Assembly (NCBI GenBank): GCA_002417975.1
Contig: DIDE01000104.1
Coordinates: forward strand, 1 to 13,339
Length of the DNA stretch: 13,339 nt
Source: Eggerthellaceae bacterium UBA5808
Lineage (GTDB): Bacteria; Actinomycetota; Coriobacteriia; Coriobacteriales; Eggerthellaceae
Reading direction: 5' to 3'
Each line of letters begins with the position of its first letter. Positions within the stretch are counted from its first letter, which is position 1. Shown piece by piece: positions 7,188 to 13,339 of the stretch. The notes beneath the pieces are model-generated. The model made no database searches. It had not been told where the DNA came from and was given only the letters and a program-made list of their open reading frames with translations. Made by a program: the position numbers and the translations under genes.

Positions 7188-7532
7188 ATGAGCTGGTACA
7201 CCAGTGGAAAGCTTTGGGCATTTGTTGGGGGCGTTGCAGCAACATGTGTAACGGGGGCGCTCGGAAAATGTCCAGCCGTTCGTCAAGCTGTTGTAAAAGG
7301 TGCCGCACAAGGTATGCTCATCAAAGAGCAAGCGGAATGTGCGGTGCAATCAATTAAAGACGATGCAGAAGATATATGTGCTGATGCATGCATTCGCGCA
7401 AAACTTGCAGCGGCTCGTGCAGAGCGTGAAGCGCTTATCGAAGAACGTGTTCGTAAACAGGTCGAAGAGGAAATAGCTAAAGAAGATCTGAATACGTCGA
7501 TGGCTGCGGATACAGCTGCAGCCGAGTCCTGA
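7188..7532 (+). CDS. Small membrane-anchored protein of the metal ATPase operon (DUF6110-like)
   Basis: This 114-residue protein has one N-terminal membrane helix (about 8-26), a Lys/Arg-flanked Ala-rich middle, then a long charged helix. That helix includes KDDAEDICADACIRAK, REALIEERVRKQVEEEIAKED, and an Ala-rich tail. It recalls the short DUF6110-type proteins found beside heavy-metal P-type ATPases in anaerobic Gram-positives; I am moderately sure of that from memory. Four Cys at 20, 28, 51 and 64, with a fifth at 67 (CADAC), could bind metal. The start is taken as ATG 7188 because GGGGGAG (7175-7181) lies six bases before it. The in-frame ATG at 7167 would put that site inside the gene and has no site of its own. 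Its stop is 23 bp before the ATPase, so they are co-transcribed. Confidence 0.75.
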   Translation: MSWYTSGKLWAFVGGVAATCVTGALGKCPAVRQAVVKGAAQGMLIKEQAECAVQSIKDDAEDICADACIRAKLAAARAEREALIEERVRKQVEEEIAKEDLNTSMAADTAAAES

Positions 7533-7555
7533 TTAAACTGATAGGCGGCGAGTGT

Positions 7556-9664
7556 ATGCGCGCTCAAGTGATACACGAACAGCGATATCGTATCAGGCTT
7601 CGCTGTGGTATGTGGCAATTTGACGACGAAGAATCGTATGGCATTATTCGAGGGCTGACATTACTTAAAGGCGTAGATTCGGCGGTTGTCCATACGGCTA
7701 ATGGATCTATTTTGGTTATGCATGATGGCACCGCGCGTAATGCGGTGCTGTCTTATATTCACGACTTAAACCCTGCTGATCTTCCGCGAGGGATTGAAGA
7801 TGCAACAGCTGATCTTGATACACTTGATAATACATTTCAGATCCGTATTGCCTTAGCTGTTGCTTGCCGAATCGCGTGTGCTTTATTGTTGCCTTGCCCC
7901 GTGCGAAGATTTGTGACGATAGTTCAGTCGCTTATGTATCTTCGGCGTGGTCTTGCTTGTCTAAGACACAAACGCATGGGCGTTGAAGTTTTAGATGCGA
8001 CAGCAATTATGACATCAGTGTTTACGCAAAGATTTGGTATGGCTTCCTCGGTCATGTTTCTCCTGCATATATCTGACATTTTGGCAGGGTATACACGTGA
8101 AAGAACAAGGTGTGCACTACGGCAAAGCTTTGCTCATCGTATCGAATCGGTGTGGCTTATCGATAATGGTGTTGAACGCGTTGTCTCACTTGCTCAGGTA
8201 AAGTGTGGGGACACGATTCGCATACGAACAGGATCGATGATCGCGCTCGATGGCACGGTGATTGCGGGAGAAGCTGAAATTAATGAAGCATCGATGACGG
8301 GCGAGAGCGCTCTGATTCATAAAGAAGTAGGCAGTACGGTGTATGCGGGCACGATAGTCGACGATGGTTCAATAGCAGTTGTAGTTACTGCCGCCGCTGG
8401 TCAATCACGCATTGACGGTATTGTTGACATGATCGAAAATTCACGAGAATCCAAAGCTTCTGCTCAGAGTCGTGCGGAACAGCTCGCTGATGACATGGTG
8501 CCATTGAGCCTCGGAACGTTTGCAGTAGAACTTTTGCTTACACGCAACATGCGTCGTGCTATGAGCGTATTGATGGTCGACTACTCATGTGCGATCAAAC
8601 TAGCTTTGCCAATTGCTGTCATAAGCGCGATGCGGGAAGCTACTCAGCATAAAGCGGTGGTAAAAGGCGGCAGATACTTTGAGATGTTTGCTGCAACCGA
8701 TACTATTGTGTTCGACAAGACGGGTACCTTAACGAGTGCGCGACCGCGCGTAAGTAACGTGATCTGCTATAACGGGATGGACCCGACTGAACTCATTCGT
8801 TGTGCGGCATGTCTAGAAGAACATTTTCCGCATAGTGTTGCGCGCGCTATTGTGCACAATGCGCGGGAAGCTGGCATCGACCACTTTTTTGAAGATCATG
8901 CGGATGTTGAATACGTTGTTGCGCATGGAATCGTTTCGATGGTTGATGATCAGCGCGTTTGCTTAGGCAGCGCTCATTTTGTCTTTGATGACGAAGGCAT
9001 AAATCGTCCTGCTAACTTTGATGATGCAGCGGTTAATACTGATAATGTTTCGAGTACTGTGTACGTGGGAATAGGATCTCAACTTGTTGGAGCAATATGT
9101 CTTGACGATCCCGTACGTCCCGAAGCTGCTGCAGTGATAGCGGGACTGCGTAACGTAGGGTTCGAACACATTATTATGCTGACAGGGGACTCAGCTAATT
9201 GCGCTGCGCATGTTGCACACGTACTCAATCTTGATGGATTCCATGCGCAGGTGCTTCCTGAGGATAAAGCAAGCTATATTGAGATGCTTAAGAAGCAAGG
9301 ACACGTCGTTGCTATGGTTGGCGATGGTGTCAATGATGCGCCAGCGCTTGCAGCAGCCGATGTGTCAATTGCACTATCAGATGCGAGTGATATTGCTCGA
9401 TCTGTGGCTGATATATCAATCCTGAATGATTCGTTGGAAAGTTTAATTATGCTTAGGCGCTTATCAGTGAGTTTGATGCGTCGTGTTGATGCTTCGTATC
9501 ATCGGATTGTTGCATTCAATACGTCCTTGATTGTGCTTGGATCATTGGGACTGCTGCGGCCTTCGCTTGCTGCTTTCTTGCATAATCTATCAACATTTAT
9601 ATTGGCATCAGGCAATACTCGGCCAATGCTTAAAGAGGAAGGGAATGATAATGAAGTGGCATAA
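7556..9664 (+). CDS. Heavy-metal P-type ATPase with SCA membrane motif
   Basis: This 702-residue membrane pump couples ATP hydrolysis to transition-metal transport, most likely export. The core motifs are complete: TGES (248-251) in the actuator domain, DKTGTLT with phosphorylated Asp387, EEHFPHS (421-427, in the nucleotide-binding domain, a variant of the HP motif), MLTGD (541-545) and GDGVNDAP (589-596). In the helix that normally carries CPx the sequence is VDYSCAIKLALP, so SCA at 344-346 replaces CPC/SPC. The N-terminal 70 residues look like an HMA domain fold without the CxxC metal site. Membrane stretches are visible near 95-135, 145-177, 315-355 and 652-690. The metal cannot be deduced with certainty. 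The start ATG 7556 has only a weak site (GGCGGCGAG), suggesting coupling to the gene 23 bp upstream. The end overlaps the next small gene by 14 bp. Confidence 0.93.
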   Translation: MRAQVIHEQRYRIRLRCGMWQFDDEESYGIIRGLTLLKGVDSAVVHTANGSILVMHDGTARNAVLSYIHDLNPADLPRGIEDATADLDTLDNTFQIRIALAVACRIACALLLPCPVRRFVTIVQSLMYLRRGLACLRHKRMGVEVLDATAIMTSVFTQRFGMASSVMFLLHISDILAGYTRERTRCALRQSFAHRIESVWLIDNGVERVVSLAQVKCGDTIRIRTGSMIALDGTVIAGEAEINEASMTGESALIHKEVGSTVYAGTIVDDGSIAVVVTAAAGQSRIDGIVDMIENSRESKASAQSRAEQLADDMVPLSLGTFAVELLLTRNMRRAMSVLMVDYSCAIKLALPIAVISAMREATQHKAVVKGGRYFEMFAATDTIVFDKTGTLTSARPRVSNVICYNGMDPTELIRCAACLEEHFPHSVARAIVHNAREAGIDHFFEDHADVEYVVAHGIVSMVDDQRVCLGSAHFVFDDEGINRPANFDDAAVNTDNVSSTVYVGIGSQLVGAICLDDPVRPEAAAVIAGLRNVGFEHIIMLTGDSANCAAHVAHVLNLDGFHAQVLPEDKASYIEMLKKQGHVVAMVGDGVNDAPALAAADVSIALSDASDIARSVADISILNDSLESLIMLRRLSVSLMRRVDASYHRIVAFNTSLIVLGSLGLLRPSLAAFLHNLSTFILASGNTRPMLKEEGNDNEVA

Positions 9665-9731
9665 ATTTTGGGCATGGGGTGCGGCACTCTGTGGAATGCT
9701 GGCTTTATATACTGGCTATCGGCATAAATAG
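9651..9731 (+). CDS. 26-residue membrane peptide overlapping the metal ATPase gene
   Basis: The frame reads MKWHKFWAWGAALC then GMLALYTGYRHK and stops at 9731. It is a single hydrophobic helix with a basic, aromatic start (KWHKFW) and a basic end (RHK), a typical one-pass topology. ATG 9651 lies eight bases after GAGGAAGGG (9634-9642) inside the 3' end of the ATPase gene, and the two genes overlap by 14 bp, a sign of translational coupling. An earlier in-frame ATG (9645) is too close to that site. It is probably an accessory or stabilising subunit of the pump, much as KdpF or CydX are for their partners; this is analogy, not homology. I recall similar tiny proteins after ATPases of this type but cannot confirm it. 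Confidence 0.65.
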   Translation: MKWHKFWAWGAALCGMLALYTGYRHK

Positions 9732-9750
9732 GATTCGATTATTATTGCTA

Positions 9751-9784
9751 ATGCATGTTCGCTTTATTAGGAGCGAACATGCAT
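9751..9784. repeat. Perfect 13-bp hairpin after the metal operon
   Basis: ATGCATGTTCGCT (9751-9763) and its exact inverted copy (9772-9784) flank the loop TTATTAGG. It starts 20 bp after the stop of the 26-residue peptide. Neither side has a T-run, so it does not look like a standard intrinsic terminator. It may protect the 3' end of the operon mRNA or be a protein site. Confidence 0.7.
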
Positions 9785-10079
9785 GTGTGTGGCGGACGGG
9801 CTTCTCATTTGAACTCCTCATTAACAATGAATGTACCGCTGCGTAGTTGGTATTTTCTGCGCGGGTAACACTCATGTTTCTCGCGAGTGATGAATATGCT
9901 GCATATGCGACGGATGTGCGACACGATGGCGAATAGAGGTCGAAACGCTCGATTTTTTCACTCATATGGTATCGAGAAAATTTCGAATACTATAGGTCGC
10001 GCTTTTCACCAGGTGTTATGGAGGTGTTTTACCTATTGTCTTAGGTTGCAAAACACGAATCGGCCTTCATTTGCCAGCA
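9785..10079. other. Gap without a convincing gene
   Basis: Open frames on both strands lack ribosome sites and family likeness. The one good Shine-Dalgarno is on the minus strand: GAGGAG precedes an ATG at 9808. That frame gives only 13 codons (MRSPSATHMHVRS) and stops inside the loop of the hairpin at 9751-9784. Confidence 0.4.
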
Positions 10080-10342
10080 CATCATCCAAAGCTGCTACAT
10101 TGAGGATACGTATACGTCTCAACGTCGTATTTCTTCGCCAAACTGCATCTGATAGTTCTATATCGAGGCTACTTATATGCCTCGGCAGCATATTTCGCCA
10201 TTGAGCTGCATTCGATAGTTCTGCATTGAGGATATCAATACGTCTCAACAATATATTCCATCACTGATCAGTATTCGATAGTTCTGCATTGGAATGATGC
10301 ATATGTCTCAGCGTCACATTTCTCCGTTAAGCTGCATTAAAT
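10033..10342 (-). pseudogene. Possible decayed coding repeat on the minus strand
   Basis: Read on the minus strand, the 63-bp units give 21-residue repeats in one unbroken register. Examples are LRRIDILNAELSNAAQWRN, LPRHISSLDIELSDAVWRRN and LRRIRILNVAALDDVLANEG. The frame continues upstream through two stops (TGA at plus 10263-10265 and TAA at 10327-10329). Both fall at or next to the Trp position of the repeat, with further recognisable units beyond (NVTLRHMHHSNAELSNTDQ). Downstream it ends at TAG (10033-10035). No start codon with a ribosome site is seen. The repeat could be the rest of a coiled-coil or repeat protein, or the frame may be a by-product of a 63-bp DNA/RNA repeat. No family is recognised. 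Confidence 0.25.
10080..10331. repeat. Four-copy 63-bp degenerate tandem repeat
   Basis: Units start at 10080, 10143, 10206 and 10269, each exactly 63 bp, with a partial fifth copy from 10332. The most conserved part is the segment GATAGTTCTGCATTGAGG and the CTCAAC-type segment about 15 bp later. Copies B (10143) and C (10206) are the clearest. There is no insertion or deletion between copies. In copies A, B and C the segments TTGAG...CTCAA (A, C) and CGAGGC...GCCTCG (B) can pair, and T-A in A and C becomes C-G in B, a compensated change. There is no unique spacer between copies, so it is not a CRISPR array. Confidence 0.7.
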
Positions 10343-10417
10343 ATTGGTACATAGCAACGGATAGAGTGCTGTAACGAATAGAAGCTGCTTTCCCCTTTAA
10401 GTCGTTTTCTGTAGCAG

Positions 10418-10470
10418 AAATAGACTATTTACCCTTGTTATACTGGGCGAATAGTCTATTTTATTTTTCA
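10418..10470 (+). terminator. Strong Rho-independent terminator
   Basis: A perfect 12-bp stem, AAATAGACTATT (10418-10429) with AATAGTCTATTT (10450-10461), has an inner CCC/GGG extension and is followed by TTTATTTTT. It insulates the surface protein gene from anything transcribed through the repeat region. No plus-strand gene lies immediately upstream. Confidence 0.8.
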
Positions 10471-10674
10471 TAGTTTCGCAGTGCCACACGCTATAAGTCT
10501 GCATGGTTGCTTTCCTTTTTGGAAAGAGTTGCTTTGACCCCCCATAGGACCTGTTGTACGACAGACAAAACGGAATAATTCCTTGCTAATTCGCTGTCTT
10601 GCAGTGATATTATCGAGTTGAATTTGATAAGACTGCTGAACAGGAAATAGACGATCTTCATAATGGGGGCTGCT
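10471..10674 (+). promoter_or_regulatory. Upstream region of the surface protein gene
   Basis: No gene is seen in this stretch. A near-palindrome CTGTTGTACGACAG (10551-10564, 12 of 14 symmetric) and a small CTTTCC/GGAAAG hairpin (about 10510-10526) are possible control sites. TTGACC near 10534 with TACGAC 17 bp later is a weak promoter candidate. GGGGG at 10665-10669 is the likely ribosome site for ATG 10675. Confidence 0.35.
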
Positions 10675-13339
10675 ATGGGTGCTCAGAAGCGGATTGAAAC
10701 GATCGTAAAAGGGATTGCGACTAGCAAGTTTGTCAGTCTGTGTCTGCCTTTGGTACTGATAATCGGCCTTATGCCGAGTGTCGGTGTACAAGATGCATAT
10801 GCTTCAACCGATGCATCGACTACATCAGACGCATCTGCTGCGACCGACATATCAGCATCGGCTACTGCAACAGACGGGTCCGCTTCAACTGTCTCATCAG
10901 TTCCAAGCACCTCAACTATCAATGGCACGACTGATTTAACTGGCGCATCAACTACACCTACTGCGACCGACGTATCAGTATCGACTGCTGCAACAGATGG
11001 GTCTGCTTCAACTGTTGATAGCACGACTGCTCCAACTGACACATCAGACACACTTGCTGCAACCGACGCATCAGCATCGACTACTACAACCGATGCATCG
11101 ACCATATCAACCACATCTTCTGCTGCGATCGAAGACGGTGGATTGCAGGTAATGAGCGAGGACGAATTATCATCCGTGATAGATAGTATTACCACCCACG
11201 TAGCGGTAACCGGCATGGTTGGCGATGCGCCCGGGCTCACCGTTCCGGCAGGAAAATTTACGCTTACCTGCGACAAGACGAGCGGCTGGAGTGTTGAGAG
11301 CACGGCCAGCAAGAATACGGTGAACCTCACTTCAAATGGTAACTATGATGTCGACTTTGGGAAGTTCTCTTTTGACGCGGTTGGCGACTATACGTTTACG
11401 GTACAGGAGGATTCCTCCATCCTGACTGCCGGATGGTCGTGCGGTGGCGATGCGACATTTAAAGTTAGCGTGGTTGAACGGGATGTTGCAGGGAAGAGCA
11501 CGCTTGTCGCTACTGTTACCGAACCTGGTATCATTTCCAATACGTTTACTCCAGCCATGCAAAGTGGACTGGCGGTCAAAGATATTAGGTATGATTTTAA
11601 TGAACAGATTTATATCTACGCTAATCTTGATTTTCCTCCTGGATCGTTCACTATCACTCAGGTAAACGGGATCGATGCGACGACGACATCGGGCGATGGC
11701 TGGATGGTCGGTAGCTTGACGAACACAAATGAGACTATGACGCCTGCTCCTATTCCAATCGGAATATATATGCTCTTTTTTGGCGCCGTTACTGATCAAA
11801 TTTCATCACCCCACGGGCCGGATGTCTTATTCACCAAGCCAGGGAAGTATACCTTTACGGTGGTCGAGAATAATGCTGATAAGCTGCCTGCCGGATGGAC
11901 GCCAACGGTCAGTACTGGGACGTTCGTATACGATGTGAAAGAGGATCAATCGACGCATAAGCTAACAGTCGGCTACAACGCTGATGAATCGCAATGGCTG
12001 ACTAATACTCTTGTACCTGCTGGCATAAGGATATTTGACAATACTGAGATCATCAAGTTGACCGCAACTGGCATGACCGAACAATCACCTGATTTGACTA
12101 TTCCGTCTGGCAAGATTTCATATTCCTGCGATAAGACCGAAGGCTGGGGCTATCCTGGTACGCTCGCAAACGGTAATGAGATTGACGTCACGGATAATGG
12201 TGATTATGACATTTGGCTAGGTATACTTGCATTTGATGCGGTCGGAGATTATACGTTTACGTTGCATGAAGACCCCTCGGTCCTAACTGGCGGATGGTCC
12301 TGCAGCGGTGATGCAACGTTCAAGGTTAGCGTCACTGAGGGGCCGAATAAAACTTTGGTGGCCAACGTCACCAAAGCGGGTGCGCTTGTTAACACCTATT
12401 ATTCGCCGGTTGTCGTTACTACACCGGATGTGAATGTGGCCAAAGCCATTTCTTCCAGCACGATTGATTCCATACCTGATCTGAACATTCCTGCGGGTGA
12501 CTTTGCGCTTACCTGCGATAAGACGATCGGCTGGAGTGGTGCTGCGGCTAGTCTGTCTGACCTCGTCGTTACTGGCAACGGCGATTGCCCTATTAATTTC
12601 GGAGACATCGAATTCAGCAAGGTTGGAGACTATACCTTTACTGTTTCCGAAAGCGCAGCTGATTTGCCCGCGAAGTGGTCTTGCAACGATGGTTCATTTA
12701 CGGTGCGTGTGACCGAAGGTGATAACAACACGTTAGTGGCGACTGTTGTCAATTCTGTTCCTGTTACCAACGTCTATACTCTGGATCCCACTACCTTCAA
12801 TGCGCAGATTACCAATACGGTGTCGGGCGATGATCCGCCTGAAGTCGATAACTTTTCATTTATTATTACTGGCAACGGTAGTGCGCCTATGCCCGCCGAT
12901 GCAGTTGATGGCAAGGTAACACGTACTATCTCTGGTGCGGGGATGGCGAGCATTGGTGACATCACGGCGACTGTGCCGGGCACCTATACCTACACTATTG
13001 CCGAGATTGCTGGGGCGAACGCGCACTACACGTATGACGATGCCGTATATACCATGACTGTGGTGGTGTCTGATAATGGCAAAGGTTGTTTGATGAGCAC
13101 TACTACCTACAAGAAAGCCAATGGAGTCGATGTTAGCGGACTTGCGTTCGACAACGTCTATACGGTCGATAATTCCAATTCCGATGCGGAGAATTCATCG
13201 AGTGGAACCACGAAGGCTGTTACTACGGCTGCAGCTCCGACTAATACTACAGATGCGTCCGCGACTTCAACCACGACTTCAACCACGACTAGCACAGCTG
13301 CAAGTACGCCTGCGACAGGGGATTCGGATGGTGTCATAG
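10675..13339 (+). CDS. Large surface adhesin/pilin-like protein with Spy0128-like modules, 3' end outside the window
   Basis: The frame is open for 888 codons and runs off the window. Residues 1-43 are a secretion signal (KRIETIVK, hydrophobic 19-33, cleavage after AYA43). Residues 44 to about 155 are a Ser/Thr/Ala/Asp-rich stalk. Five beta-rich modules follow (about 170-295, 296-450, 456-580, 583-702 and 703-830). They show repeated motifs AVGDYTFT...E, V.V.E....LVA.V and NTY/NVY of the streptococcal pilin isopeptide (Spy0128/FctA) type. Candidate Lys/Glu/Asn triads are 302/398/444, 461/532/573 and 590/659/699. Modules 1 and 5 have Glu and Asn but no matching Lys. Modules 1, 3 and 4 share a Cys pair (CDKT and WSC). 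A Thr-rich segment leads to TPATGD (878-883), a sortase-like signal. ATG 10675 has GGGGG five bases upstream; the in-frame ATG 10663 lacks a site. Confidence 0.88.
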   Translation, partial: MGAQKRIETIVKGIATSKFVSLCLPLVLIIGLMPSVGVQDAYASTDASTTSDASAATDISASATATDGSASTVSSVPSTSTINGTTDLTGASTTPTATDVSVSTAATDGSASTVDSTTAPTDTSDTLAATDASASTTTTDASTISTTSSAAIEDGGLQVMSEDELSSVIDSITTHVAVTGMVGDAPGLTVPAGKFTLTCDKTSGWSVESTASKNTVNLTSNGNYDVDFGKFSFDAVGDYTFTVQEDSSILTAGWSCGGDATFKVSVVERDVAGKSTLVATVTEPGIISNTFTPAMQSGLAVKDIRYDFNEQIYIYANLDFPPGSFTITQVNGIDATTTSGDGWMVGSLTNTNETMTPAPIPIGIYMLFFGAVTDQISSPHGPDVLFTKPGKYTFTVVENNADKLPAGWTPTVSTGTFVYDVKEDQSTHKLTVGYNADESQWLTNTLVPAGIRIFDNTEIIKLTATGMTEQSPDLTIPSGKISYSCDKTEGWGYPGTLANGNEIDVTDNGDYDIWLGILAFDAVGDYTFTLHEDPSVLTGGWSCSGDATFKVSVTEGPNKTLVANVTKAGALVNTYYSPVVVTTPDVNVAKAISSSTIDSIPDLNIPAGDFALTCDKTIGWSGAAASLSDLVVTGNGDCPINFGDIEFSKVGDYTFTVSESAADLPAKWSCNDGSFTVRVTEGDNNTLVATVVNSVPVTNVYTLDPTTFNAQITNTVSGDDPPEVDNFSFIITGNGSAPMPADAVDGKVTRTISGAGMASIGDITATVPGTYTYTIAEIAGANAHYTYDDAVYTMTVVVSDNGKGCLMSTTTYKKANGVDVSGLAFDNVYTVDNSNSDAENSSSGTTKAVTTAAAPTNTTDASATSTTTSTTTSTAASTPATGDSDGVI
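10804..11139 (+). repeat. Ser/Thr-rich degenerate coding repeat (adhesin stalk)
   Basis: This stretch codes for loose repeats of the kind ATDGSASTV (two copies) and TDASAST/TDISAS. The DNA elements GCAACAGA(C/T)GGGTC and GACGCATC recur. Such a stalk lifts the modules away from the wall and can be glycosylated; it can also vary in length by slippage. Confidence 0.65.
13306..13339 (+). other. Probable start of a sortase sorting signal
   Basis: TPATGDSDGV follows a Thr-rich spacer at the very end of the window. It fits the Actinobacteria-type variants of LPxTG, in which a hydrophobic helix and basic tail should follow within about 35 residues. Those lie outside the window, so the call rests on the motif and the domain order. 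Confidence 0.5.

Noticed and set aside
7283..7618. Minus-strand 111-codon frame opposite the small metal-operon gene
   Set aside because: It is a shadow of an Ala/Glu-rich plus-strand gene that has its own ribosome site and operon context.
9705..9965. Minus-strand 86-codon frame
   Set aside because: No Shine-Dalgarno before its ATG; it runs through the 9751-9784 hairpin and over the 26-residue peptide gene, with no recognisable family.
9887..10204. Plus-strand frame of 105 codons
   Set aside because: It lies across the 63-bp repeats with no ribosome site; the open frame is explained by the repeat length being a multiple of three.
10080..10331. CRISPR array
   Set aside because: The whole 63-bp unit repeats; there are no short conserved repeats separated by unique spacers and no cas genes.
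10503..10547. 14-codon frame starting ATGGTTGCTTTC
   Set aside because: No ribosome site and no conserved feature.
10683..11330. Long minus-strand open frame opposite the surface protein
   Set aside because: It mirrors the Ser/Thr-rich repeats of the plus-strand gene, giving low-complexity Val/Asp/Ala, and has no ribosome site. The plus-strand frame has a signal peptide and modules and stays open to the window end.

Overview
The window looks like a piece of the chromosome of an anaerobic Gram-positive bacterium. The best guess is the actinobacterial class Coriobacteriia (an Eggerthella/Cryptobacterium-like organism of intermediate GC). The basis is the gene set: a hybrid cluster protein with a partner Fe-S protein, a decayed Tat-signal gene, a P-type metal ATPase with small accessory proteins, and a cell-wall-type pilin/adhesin ending in a sortase-like PATGD motif. 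Ribosome binding sites are of the GGGAG/GGAGG kind. The taxonomic call is inference, not measurement.

Layout. (1) 1-2259: an operon of hcp (its first few codons lie outside the window) and a cysteine-rich Fe-S protein, probably handling nitric oxide/hydroxylamine stress. (2) 2276-2488: a short wreck of a Tat-exported protein, with a Shine-Dalgarno, an ATG directly followed by a stop, a recognisable twin-arginine signal peptide and a frameshifted continuation. (3) 2616-3152: an orphan type IV prepilin-like protein with no assembly genes nearby. (4) 3364-3396: a terminator, followed by a strong dyad at the promoter of a four-helix membrane protein (3454-3918). (5) 3934-5739: a divergent aldo/keto reductase and LysR regulator pair sharing a 111-bp intergenic region. 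(6) 5838-7112: a membrane-anchored esterase of the HSL (HGGG...GDSAGG) family. (7) 7188-9731: a three-gene metal-transport operon made of a small membrane-anchored protein, a P1B-like ATPase with SCA in place of the usual CPx motif, and an overlapping 26-residue membrane peptide. (8) 9732-10674: almost 950 bp without a convincing intact gene. It holds a perfect 13-bp hairpin, four in-register copies of a 63-bp degenerate tandem repeat and a strong terminator. (9) 10675 to the window end: a large secreted surface protein, open for 888 codons, with a signal peptide, a Ser/Thr-rich stalk, five Spy0128/FctA-like modules and a second Thr-rich segment. It runs off the edge inside a probable sortase signal.

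The functions are mostly independent: nitrosative/redox stress, surface structures, small-molecule reduction under a LysR regulator, and metal export. The least explained pieces are the 63-bp repeat array, the Tat-signal remnant, the metal-ATPase accessory peptides, and the surface protein modules with cysteine pairs and missing isopeptide lysines.
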